DNA of 5,100 nt from an uncultured Coriobacteriaceae bacterium (GTDB lineage: Bacteria; Actinomycetota; Coriobacteriia; Coriobacteriales; UMGS124): assembly GCA_902783515.1 (NCBI GenBank), contig CACZRK010000026.1, positions 1 through 5,100 on the forward strand. Direction: 5' to 3'. Positions 1-5,100 of this stretch are shown here, piece by piece (the first letter of the stretch is position 1; each line of letters begins with the position of its first letter). Under the pieces are notes generated by a model. That model did no database searches. It saw only the letters and a list, made by a program, of their open reading frames with translations, and had not been told where the DNA came from. A program made the position numbers and the translations under genes.

Positions 1-2452
1 CCTCGGTCACGACCGCACCCGCCGCGACGCGACCCGCGCGCTTGGAGGGATCAGGACGAAGCAGCAAGTAGAGCGCCACGATGGCCAGCGCGATGGCGAT
101 GAGCGTCCAGATGCCGAACGTCGCCTCGCCCGACGCCAGGCCGCCGAACTGGAAGACCCACAGGGCGACGACCCACGCGGTCAGGAACTGGTAGCCGATG
201 GCAGCCCACGACCAGCGCGCGCTGCGCATCTCGCTGACGATCGTGGAGACCGCGGCGAAGCAGGGCATGCACAGGAGGTTGAACGCGAGGAACGAGTAGC
301 CGGCGGCAAGCCCGAAGGAGCTCTGGAACGTCTCGTACCAGCTCGCGTCGCCGACGCTGTACAGGACGCCGATCGTGCCGACGATCTGCTCCTTGGCCAT
401 GAAGCCGGCCAGGACCGCGGCCGTGGAGCGCCAGTCGGCCCAGCCGAGGGGCGCGAAGACCCAGGAGATCGCGCTGCCGATCACGCCGAGGATGGAGTTC
501 GCCTGGTCCTCCACGACGCCGAGCGCGCCGTTCTCGACCCCGTAGTTGGACGTGAACCAGATGATGATCGTGGCGATGAGCAGGATCGTGAAGGCCTTCT
601 TGATGAACGCCCACAGGCGCTCCCAGACGTTGCGCGCGACGAAGCCGAGCGTCGGCACGTGGTACGCGGGCAGCTCCATGACGAAGGGCGAGGTCTCGCT
701 CGCGAACGGGCGCGTCTTCTTCAGGATGATGCCGCTGCAGAGGATGACGGCCAGGCCCAGGAAGTAGGCGCTCGGGGCGACCCACCACAGCCCGCCGAAG
801 ACGGCGGAGGAGATGAGCGCGATGATCGGGATCTTCGCGGAGCACGGGATGAACGTCGTCGTCATGATGGTCATGCGACGGTCGCTCGGGTTCTCGATCG
901 TGCGCGACGACATGATGCCGGGCACGCCGCAGCCGGTGCCGATGAGGATCGGGATGAACGACTTGCCGGACAGGCCGAAGCGGCGGAACACGCGGTCGAG
1001 CACGAAGGCGACGCGCGCCATGTAGCCGCAGCCCTCGAGCAGCGCGAGCAGGATGAACAGGACGAACATCTGCGGCAGGAAGCCGAGCATGCTGCAGATG
1101 CCGGTCACGATGCCGTCCACGACGACGCCCTCAAGCCAGTCGGGCACCTGCAGGCTCTCCATGAGGTCGCCGATGGCCGTGGGAACGCCGGGCACGTAGG
1201 GGCCGTAGGCGTACGGGTCGGGGCCGTCGTCGCCGAACGACTGCACCGTGTCCACCGCCTCCTGGTAGGCCGCGGCGTCCACGTCCACGTAGTCGTGCTC
1301 GGCGGTGTCCTCGTCAAAGGTCTCGTACGTGCCCGTGACGCCGGCGGCCTCGGCGGCCTGCTGCCAGTCGGCGTCGTCGGTGCTGATGCCGGCGTCGGCC
1401 GCGGCGGCCTCGTAGGCGGTTATCGCCTCGGTCGCGGCGTCGTAGGCGTCCTTGTCCTCGCTGTACGCCTCAAAGTCCTCGCCGCTGAAGTTGCCCGCGT
1501 ACCAGCCGTCGCCGAAGAGGTGGTCGTTGGCCCAGTCCGTCGCCGCAGTGCCCACCGTGGAGATGGAGATGTAGTACACGAGGAACATGACGACGACGAA
1601 GATCGGCAGGCCGAGCACGCGGTTCGTGATCACCCGGTCGATCTTGTCGGACAGCGTCATCTTGCCCTGGCTCGTGCGCACCGCGCAGGCGGCGACGACG
1701 CGCTCCACGTGGTCGTAGCGCCCGGAGGTGATGAGCGACTCGGCGTCGTCGTCGGTCTTGTCCTCCACCGCGCGGACGGTCCCGTCAACGGCGCCCTTCT
1801 GCGCCTCGGACAGGCCGAGCTTGGCCTGCACCTTCTCGTCGCGCTCAAAGAGCTTGATCGCGTACCAGCGGCGCTGCTCATCCGGCACGCCCGCCAGCTC
1901 CTTCTCGGCGATCGTCGAGAGCGCGCGCTCGACCTCCGGCGAGAAGGTCGTGTGGACGCTCGGCCGCGCGACGGCGCCTGTCGCCACGTCCACGAGCTCG
2001 TCGATGCCCTCGTTCTTGAGCGCCGAGATCTCCACCACCGGCACGCCGAGCTCGCGGGAGAGCTTCTTGACGTCGATGCGATCGCCGTTCTTGCGGACGA
2101 CGTCCATCATGTTGATCGCGACGACCACCGGCGTGCCGAGCTCGATGAGCTGCGACGTGAGGTAGAGGTTGCGCTCCAGGTTGCTGCCGTCCACGATGTC
2201 GATGATGACGTCGGGGTGCTCGTCCAGGATGTAGTCGCGCGAGACGACCTCCTCGGCGGTGTACGGCGAGAGCGAGTAGATGCCCGGCAGGTCGGTGATC
2301 GTCACCTCCTTGTCGCGGCGCAGCGTGCCCTCCTTGTGCTCCACCGTGACGCCCGGCCAGTTGCCGACGCGCTGGTTTGCGCCCGTGAGCAGGTTGAACA
2401 GCGTCGTCTTGCCGGCGTTCGGGTTGCCGGCGAGCGCGATGACCTTCTTCAC
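1..2452 (-). CDS. feoB: FeoB, GTP-dependent ferrous iron permease (3' end beyond the window)
   Basis: Fe(II) importer of the cytoplasmic membrane; 817 codons lie in the window with no stop, so the C-terminus is missing. The G domain is complete: G1 GNPNAGKTT (residues 9-17, with the potassium-coordinating Asn at 12), switch region GNWPGVTVE (30-38), G3 DLPG (54-57), G4 NMMD (114-117) and G5 SAL (143-145). A helical GDI-like region follows (about 165-262), then the first membrane helix (about 279-298). After a long acidic outward loop come the Gate motifs GTGCGVPG (Cys508) and PCSAKIP (Cys537), the signatures SPFVMELPAYHVP and GFMAKEQIVGT, and a second Gate-like CMPC (Cys728, Cys731). The last visible helix ends in LLLRPDPSKRAG. 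The start is GTG, chosen for its ribosome binding site and because the G1 motif then sits at the usual distance from the N-terminus. Two feoA genes lie upstream but are separated by a terminator. The family assignment is secure; what follows the last helix is unknown. Confidence 0.97.
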   Translation of the reverse strand, partial: MKKVIALAGNPNAGKTTLFNLLTGANQRVGNWPGVTVEHKEGTLRRDKEVTITDLPGIYSLSPYTAEEVVSRDYILDEHPDVIIDIVDGSNLERNLYLTSQLIELGTPVVVAINMMDVVRKNGDRIDVKKLSRELGVPVVEISALKNEGIDELVDVATGAVARPSVHTTFSPEVERALSTIAEKELAGVPDEQRRWYAIKLFERDEKVQAKLGLSEAQKGAVDGTVRAVEDKTDDDAESLITSGRYDHVERVVAACAVRTSQGKMTLSDKIDRVITNRVLGLPIFVVVMFLVYYISISTVGTAATDWANDHLFGDGWYAGNFSGEDFEAYSEDKDAYDAATEAITAYEAAAADAGISTDDADWQQAAEAAGVTGTYETFDEDTAEHDYVDVDAAAYQEAVDTVQSFGDDGPDPYAYGPYVPGVPTAIGDLMESLQVPDWLEGVVVDGIVTGICSMLGFLPQMFVLFILLALLEGCGYMARVAFVLDRVFRRFGLSGKSFIPILIGTGCGVPGIMSSRTIENPSDRRMTIMTTTFIPCSAKIPIIALISSAVFGGLWWVAPSAYFLGLAVILCSGIILKKTRPFASETSPFVMELPAYHVPTLGFVARNVWERLWAFIKKAFTILLIATIIIWFTSNYGVENGALGVVEDQANSILGVIGSAISWVFAPLGWADWRSTAAVLAGFMAKEQIVGTIGVLYSVGDASWYETFQSSFGLAAGYSFLAFNLLCMPCFAAVSTIVSEMRSARWSWAAIGYQFLTAWVVALWVFQFGGLASGEATFGIWTLIAIALAIVALYLLLRPDPSKRAGRVAAGAVVTE
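1217..1492 (-). other. Acidic extracytoplasmic insert of FeoB (residues 321-412)
   Basis: The stretch between the first membrane helix (ending near residue 298) and the next (starting near 445) is about 145 residues long. From memory the equivalent E. coli FeoB stretch is roughly 50-60. Within residues 321-412 I count 27 Asp/Glu, one Lys (334), no Arg, no Cys and one His (386). It is also rich in Ala and Tyr, with EAY, DAY and AAY patterns suggesting amphipathic or coiled helices. By the known FeoB topology (cytoplasmic N-terminus) this loop faces outward. The reading frame is intact through it and codon use matches the rest of the gene, so it is not a frameshift artefact. Its function is not known to me; long acidic loops here may be common in FeoB of gut anaerobes. 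Confidence 0.75.
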
Positions 2453-2460
2453 GTTCCCTT

Positions 2461-2466
2461 CTCCTT
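2461..2466 (-). promoter_or_regulatory. Ribosome binding site fixing the GTG start of feoB
   Basis: On the minus strand AAGGAG lies 8 nt before the GTG at 2452-2450. This strong Shine-Dalgarno match decides the start, since there is no ATG nearby. Another in-frame GTG at 2479-2477 lies upstream of this site and would make it part of the coding sequence, which is unlikely. Confidence 0.8.
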
Positions 2467-2485
2467 CCGAGACGTGCACGTTCGC

Positions 2486-2506
2486 GGCGCCCCGTGCCGG
2501 GACGCC
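2486..2506 (-). other. GC-rich hairpin in the feoB leader
   Basis: An inverted repeat with 9-nt arms and a 3-nt loop lies between the putative feoB promoter island and its ribosome binding site. On the minus strand the arms are GGCGTCCCG and CGGGGCGCC around GCA, with one G-U wobble. No U-tract follows, so it is not an intrinsic terminator. It could stabilise the leader or mean nothing; in GC-rich DNA such pairings also arise by chance. Confidence 0.35.
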
Positions 2507-2512
2507 AGGTTG

Positions 2513-2544
2513 TTAGGCAGTGGTACCTAGTGAAATACCTCTAA
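2513..2544. promoter_or_regulatory. Candidate tandem operator before feoB (TTAG-N10-CTAG-N10-CTAA)
   Basis: Three tetramers sit at exact 14-bp steps: TTAG (2513-2516), CTAG (2527-2530) and CTAA (2541-2544). They form two overlapping dyads of the form TTAG-N10-CTA(A/G), one read on each strand, sharing the self-complementary CTAG. The first extends to TTAGG...CCTAG. The same spaced dyad occurs in the island upstream of the feoA pair. The layout recalls DtxR/IdeR boxes (TTAGG...CCTAA), but the spacing is one base shorter and the inner positions do not match that consensus. A role as an iron-regulated operator for feoB is inferred. I could not assign convincing -35 and -10 hexamers here. Confidence 0.4.
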
Positions 2545-2555
2545 CTTAGTAAGTT
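2543..2555. repeat. Perfect 13-bp palindrome AACTTAGTAAGTT upstream of feoB
   Basis: AACTTA and TAAGTT are perfect reverse complements around a central G, in the AT-rich island between the terminator and the feoB leader. It overlaps the end of the tandem TTAG/CTAA array, and on the minus strand it contributes to TAAGTTAG, an 8-mer also found in the island before the feoA pair. It may be part of a regulator binding site or of the feoB promoter. Confidence 0.4.
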
Positions 2556-2573
2556 TACGGTAACTCATAGGTG

Positions 2574-2598
2574 AAAAAAGAAGGCGGCCTGAGCCGCC
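2574..2598 (-). terminator. Intrinsic terminator after the 81-residue feoA
   Basis: On the minus strand a perfect 6-bp stem GGCGGC / GCCGCC with the tetraloop TCAG is followed directly by TTCTTTTTT. This is a classic Rho-independent terminator, 64 nt past the feoA stop codon and about 120 nt before the feoB start. It implies that most feoA transcription ends here and that feoB depends on read-through or its own promoter. Confidence 0.8.
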
Positions 2599-2662
2599 GG
2601 TTCCGCGCGCGGTCACGCGCGACGCGGGGTCGCACGCCCGCCGCACGAGTCGGGTGTCTGCC

Positions 2663-2908
2663 CTACGCGGGCTGAACCTGGACCATCTCGGCGTCGTCCT
2701 TGCGCAGCGAGAGCTCAAAGCCGCGCACGGTGACCTCGATGGGGTCGCCGAGCGGCGCCACCTTGCGCACGAAGATCGTCGTGCCCTTGGAGATGCCCAT
2801 GTCCATGATGCGGCGCTTGACCGCCCCGGTGCCGACCAGGCGCGTGACCTTCACGGTGTCGCCGATCCTGGCGTCGCGAAGCGTCTGCGTGTTCACCTCT
2901 TCCGCCAT
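2663..2908 (-). CDS. feoA: FeoA, 81-residue SH3-like partner of the iron transporter
   Basis: Small cytoplasmic protein of the FeoA family, thought to bind the soluble part of FeoB and support ferrous iron uptake. The whole protein is one FeoA domain: the N-terminal IGDTVKVTRL strand (about 15-24), the family hallmark KRRIMDMGISKGTTIFV (31-47), then DPIEVTVRGFELSLRKDDAEMVQV (55-78) forming the rest of the barrel. Its length is typical of stand-alone FeoA. The ATG at 2908 is preceded by AAGGG with a 7-nt spacer. The open frame runs further upstream, but that extension lacks FeoA character and enters the upstream hairpin region. It lies 126 nt after the shorter feoA and is followed by a strong terminator. 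Confidence 0.93.
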   Translation of the reverse strand: MAEEVNTQTLRDARIGDTVKVTRLVGTGAVKRRIMDMGISKGTTIFVRKVAPLGDPIEVTVRGFELSLRKDDAEMVQVQPA

Positions 2909-2986
2909 GTCCCATCCCTTCGTTCCTCGGCAAACGCCGAACTGATAGACGAAATTTGAGAGACGTCGCAGGTCAGGCGACGCACG

Positions 2987-3018
2987 ACAAATTGCCCGCG
3001 ACGTCTGCTGTCGCGGGC
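2987..3018 (-). terminator. Weak terminator-like hairpin between the two feoA genes
   Basis: On the minus strand a perfect 9-bp stem, GCCCGCGAC / GTCGCGGGC with a 7-nt loop, begins 16 nt after the stop codon of the first feoA and is followed by AATTTGT. The stem is strong but the U-run is poor, so termination would be partial at best. It may act as a leaky attenuator or an RNA-stabilising 3' structure between the two feoA genes. Confidence 0.4.
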
Positions 3019-3034
3019 GGCACACCCGAGCGTG

Positions 3035-3244
3035 CTAGACGAGCACCTTGTTGGCGAGATCAAGGCCGATCGCGACGCGCGACTCCTTGATGTTGATGAT
3101 GACCCCGCTCGCGTTCTTGGAGATCACCTTCACCGTCGCGCCCGGCACGATGCCGAGCGTCTCCAGGTGTTTGAGCACGGTGTCACGGCCGTTGACCTTG
3201 CGGACGATGTAGTCTCTGCCGGCGTCGACCATGGTGAGCGGCAT
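3035..3244 (-). CDS. Short FeoA-family protein, 69 residues
   Basis: A second, minimal FeoA-type protein, consisting of the SH3-like domain alone. Visible features are the N-terminal AGRDYIVRKVNGRD (8-21), the hallmark HLETLGIVPGATVKVIS (26-42), a GVIINIKESRVAIG strand pair (47-60) and the terminal ANKVLV. It shares only the family pattern with the 81-residue neighbour, so the two are old paralogues rather than a recent duplication. Short FeoA proteins ending in a DSRIAI...A..I-V pattern are frequent beside feoB in anaerobic Firmicutes and related gut bacteria (from memory). The ATG at 3244 has AAAGGAG with a 6-nt spacer; an internal ATG four codons later (3232) lacks this. It is the first gene after the AT-rich promoter island. 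It probably modulates or assembles with FeoB. Confidence 0.9.
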   Translation of the reverse strand: MPLTMVDAGRDYIVRKVNGRDTVLKHLETLGIVPGATVKVISKNASGVIINIKESRVAIGLDLANKVLV

Positions 3245-3343
3245 GCTGCGCTCCTTTCCCTCCCCGTCCGACGACGCGAACGGACCGCGCCCCGCCCGAA
3301 CCGCCGTCGGCGTGCGTCGGGGCACGTGGTGCGTATCGAGGTT

Positions 3344-3372
3344 AAGTTAGCGCACGGATACTAAAAAGTAAA
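3344..3372 (-). promoter_or_regulatory. Possible promoter of the feoA pair
   Basis: In an AT-rich island within GC-rich surroundings, the minus strand has TTTACT (3372-3367; 4 of 6 matches to TTGACA) and TAACTT (3349-3344; 3 of 6 to TATAAT) separated by exactly 17 nt. Start of transcription would fall near 3335, giving a leader of about 90 nt before the first feoA. The hexamers are weak and other pairings are possible; the island as the promoter region is more certain than these exact boxes. Confidence 0.35.
3347..3364. promoter_or_regulatory. Candidate operator TTAG-N10-CTAA before the feoA pair
   Basis: TTAG (3347-3350) and CTAA (3361-3364) form a dyad with a 10-bp spacer that falls between the proposed -35 and -10 boxes, where a repressor would block transcription. 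The wider match shared with the feoB island is TAAGTTAG-N9-ACTA. TTAAGTTAG also matches 8 of 9 bases of the left half of the DtxR/IdeR consensus, while the right half matches poorly. Iron-dependent control is inferred from position and resemblance only. Confidence 0.4.
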
Positions 3373-3388
3373 GCAGTCCAAACTTTAC
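3368..3388. repeat. Inverted repeat GTAAAG-N9-CTTTAC upstream of the feoA promoter
   Basis: Perfect 6-bp arms flank a 9-bp spacer, overlapping the proposed -35 box and extending upstream of it. The size and position suit a dimeric regulator site. No U-run follows on either strand that would make it a terminator for the upstream kinase gene. The rest of the 195-nt gap (3245-3439) is GC-rich leader and spacer with no gene and no clear terminator. Confidence 0.35.
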
Positions 3389-3439
3389 GTCGAGAATCCC
3401 CCGCGCCGTCACACCGCGCACGTCCCGGCGGCCGCGCGC

Positions 3440-5100
3440 CTAGCTCCGGGGCCCGGGGGTGCGCAGGATGCTCACGATGACGTAGACGGACAGGATGAGC
3501 GCGCCCGCATAGCCGAGGAACCCGAGCACCGGGATGCCGAAGATGACCGGCTGGATGCCCGCGTAGTACACGATGCTCGACCCGATGAACAGGCCGGCGA
3601 TGATGATGCCCAGCGTGAGGCGGTCCGCGATGCTCGCGATGCGGTTGATCGGCTGCTTGGAGTCCAGCATCTCCATGTTCATCTTGAACTCGCCGCGCGT
3701 CAGCATATGCGCGAGGTCGCCGAGCAGCGCCGTGGCGTCCAGCGCCCCGTGCACCGCCGCGTGGCCCTTCTTGAGCAGGTCCTTCGTCTCGCGCGCCACG
3801 TACTCGTCCACGGTGGTCTGCCGCTTGATGTGGTCGCGGATGATCTCCAGCATGTTCGTGTTCGGCACGAACTCGTCCAGGACGCCCTCCAGCGTCACGA
3901 ACCCGCGCGCCATCATCGTGATGGTCGGCGGCAGCTCCACGTGGTTCTTGCGCGCGAGCCCGATGAGCGTGAACAGCAGCGAGCCGAGGTCCAGGTCCTG
4001 CAGGGACACGGTGCCGAACTCCTCGACGATCAGGTCAAGGTCCTGCAGGAACGCCGCGTGGTCGATGCCGGAGAGGTCCTTGGAGATCGCGAAGCGCAGC
4101 AGCGCGTCCTTGAGCTTCGGGCTGGAGCACTCGCCCACCGCCGCGATGATGTCGGCCATGCACGAGCGGTTGTACGCGGAGAGCCGGCCGACCATGCCGA
4201 GGTCGATGTACATGATCTTGCCGCCGGAGACCATGATGTTGCCCGGGTGCGGGTCTGCGTGAAAGAAGCCGTCGTCCAGCACCTGGGTCGCGTAGTTGTC
4301 CACGAGCTTGGTGCCGATCTCGTCCAGGTCGTACCCGGCGGCGACGAGCCGGTCGGGGTGGGAGATGCTGATGCCGTCCACGTAGTCCATCACCACGACG
4401 TGCTGGGTGCAGAGCTCCATCAGGGGCTCGGGGCAGTCCACGAACACGCAGCTGCGGTTGAACTCGTGGAAGTCCACCAGGTTGCGCGCCTCGGCGAGGA
4501 AGTCCGTCTCCTCGCGAAACGAGACCCACAGCTCCTCGACCACCTGGTTGATGTCGATGATCTGGTCCGTCTTCACGAACGTGGTGAGGCGGCGCGCGAG
4601 GGAGCGGAGGATGTCGATGTCCTGCGCCATCGTCTCCTGGACGTGCGGGCGCTGCACCTTGACCGCGACGGGGCGCCCGTCGACGAGGGTCGCGCGATGC
4701 ACCTGGGCGAGCGACGCGCTGCCGAGCGGCTTGGGGTCTATCTCGGAGAACACCTCGTCCAACGGCCGCCCGTACTCCTCGCGCAGCGTGCCGAGCACGA
4801 GGTCAAACGGCATGGGCTCGGCGTTCGTGCGCAGCTTCGCGAGCTCGTCGCAATAGCGCTGCGGGAGGATCTCCGACCGCATGGAGAGGATCTGGCCCAT
4901 CTTCACGAACGTCGGGCCGAGCTCCTCCAGCACGCGACGCAGCACCTTCGGCGTGACCTGCCCCTTGAAGATGCCGGCGCGCCGGGCGATCCGGATGATC
5001 TCCGCCATGCGCCTGCGCCGCGACTTGCCCGTGATGTTGTACTCGCGGCGCAGCCCCCGCGGCGACTCGTCCTCAAGCCGGTCGATCAGGCTCGGGTCCC
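3440..5100 (-). CDS. UbiB/ABC1/AarF-family atypical kinase membrane protein (5' end beyond the window)
   Basis: Member of the UbiB (ABC1/ADCK) protein-kinase-like family, linked in other organisms to isoprenoid quinone metabolism through ATP-dependent lipid handling. 552 residues lie in the window. Numbered from the ATG at 5008: KMGQ (36-39, the family KxGQ motif), GSASLAQVH (96-104, the nucleotide loop, usually Ala-rich), VAVKVQRP (Lys117), an ExD motif in EETDFLAEARN (Glu167, Asp169), catalytic HADPHPGN (Asp252, Asn257) and metal-binding IDLG (Asp269). Two C-terminal membrane helices follow (about 465-483 and 488-514), as in typical bacterial UbiB. The true start probably lies off the window: that ATG lacks a ribosome binding site, and 30 further residues upstream stay in frame, including EYNITGKSRRRR, which reads like real coding sequence. 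The gene ends 195 nt before the feo genes, separated by their promoter island. The substrate cannot be read from the sequence. Confidence 0.93.
   Translation of the reverse strand, partial: DPSLIDRLEDESPRGLRREYNITGKSRRRRMAEIIRIARRAGIFKGQVTPKVLRRVLEELGPTFVKMGQILSMRSEILPQRYCDELAKLRTNAEPMPFDLVLGTLREEYGRPLDEVFSEIDPKPLGSASLAQVHRATLVDGRPVAVKVQRPHVQETMAQDIDILRSLARRLTTFVKTDQIIDINQVVEELWVSFREETDFLAEARNLVDFHEFNRSCVFVDCPEPLMELCTQHVVVMDYVDGISISHPDRLVAAGYDLDEIGTKLVDNYATQVLDDGFFHADPHPGNIMVSGGKIMYIDLGMVGRLSAYNRSCMADIIAAVGECSSPKLKDALLRFAISKDLSGIDHAAFLQDLDLIVEEFGTVSLQDLDLGSLLFTLIGLARKNHVELPPTITMMARGFVTLEGVLDEFVPNTNMLEIIRDHIKRQTTVDEYVARETKDLLKKGHAAVHGALDATALLGDLAHMLTRGEFKMNMEMLDSKQPINRIASIADRLTLGIIIAGLFIGSSIVYYAGIQPVIFGIPVLGFLGYAGALILSVYVIVSILRTPGPRS

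Noticed and set aside
51..845. A 264-codon open frame on the minus strand within feoB
   Set aside because: It is out of frame with FeoB, Arg/His-rich and without recognisable motifs; the FeoB Gate motifs lie in the other frame over the same bases.
659..2530. A 623-codon open frame on the plus strand
   Set aside because: It is antisense to feoB across its full length. Its product is a low-complexity His/Asp/Arg/Val-rich string, as expected from the reverse frame of GC-rich codons, while the minus strand gives a complete FeoB domain order.
2513..2573. A Fur box in the feo promoter islands
   Set aside because: Nothing resembling the GATAAT-repeat Fur consensus is present; the repeats seen are of the TTAG/CTAA type instead.
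2453..2662. A feoC-like or other small gene between feoA and feoB
   Set aside because: No frame in the 210-nt gap has both a start with a ribosome binding site and a plausible protein; it is filled by the terminator, AT-rich island and leader.
2527..2718. A 63-codon minus-strand frame after feoA
   Set aside because: It starts inside feoA in another frame and runs through the terminator hairpin, with no plausible start signal.
2909..3025. N-terminal extension of the 81-residue FeoA to an ATG at 3025
   Set aside because: The extra residues have no FeoA character and cover the hairpin after the upstream gene. The ATG at 2908 has a suitable ribosome binding site and gives a normal FeoA length.
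2453..3439. A metal-sensing riboswitch or small RNA gene in the feo gaps
   Set aside because: The gaps contain single hairpins only. I could not build the four-way junction of a NiCo-type element or any other known riboswitch fold.
3573..4529. Plus-strand frame 3573-4262 and minus-strand frame 4035-4529 within the kinase gene
   Set aside because: Both overlap the UbiB catalytic core in other frames and have the biased composition of shadow frames. They show no domain and no ribosome binding site.
1..5100. Mobile elements, CRISPR arrays, tRNA or rRNA
   Set aside because: No transposase, terminal repeats, regularly spaced direct repeats or tRNA/rRNA-like segments were seen on either strand, and base composition is even apart from the two promoter islands.

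Overview
This is a GC-rich window (about two-thirds G+C by eye) in which every credible gene lies on the minus strand. It holds a ferrous-iron uptake (Feo) locus and, transcriptionally upstream of it, a UbiB/ABC1-family atypical kinase. The GC-rich codons, the Feo system with two small separate FeoA proteins, and the style of the UbiB homologue suggest a high-GC Gram-positive anaerobe. An intestinal Actinomycetota of the class Coriobacteriia (Olsenella/Collinsella-like) is my best guess, but this is inferred from style and no taxonomic marker is present.

Layout in the direction of transcription (right to left): (1) 5100-3440, a UbiB/AarF-like kinase-fold membrane protein, complete at its C-terminus and running off the right edge. 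(2) 3439-3245, a non-coding gap with an AT-rich island (about 3337-3390) that looks like the feo promoter/operator. (3) 3244-3035, a 69-residue FeoA-type protein. (4) 3034-2909, a gap with a 9-bp GC-rich hairpin. (5) 2908-2663, a second FeoA, 81 residues. (6) 2662-2453, a gap with a good intrinsic terminator followed by a second AT-rich island and a structured leader. (7) 2452 to the left edge, FeoB, a GTP-binding ferrous-iron permease that starts with GTG and is cut by the window edge after 817 codons.

How the parts work together: FeoB carries Fe(II) across the membrane, using an N-terminal G domain, a helical GDI-like domain and a Gate-containing membrane domain. The FeoA proteins are small SH3-like cytoplasmic partners. 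A terminator between the second feoA and feoB, plus an AT-rich putative promoter in front of feoB, suggests that the feoA pair and feoB are at least partly separate transcription units. Both putative promoter islands carry the same spaced dyad, TTAG-N10-CTA(A/G), a candidate binding site for one shared iron regulator, possibly of the DtxR/IdeR/MntR type.

Most of this window is ordinary, well-understood biology and I see no new defence, mobile or biosynthetic system. The points most worth checking are the shared dyad, the very acidic (27 acidic to 1 basic residue) outward-facing insert between the first two membrane helices of FeoB, and the split transcriptional architecture.
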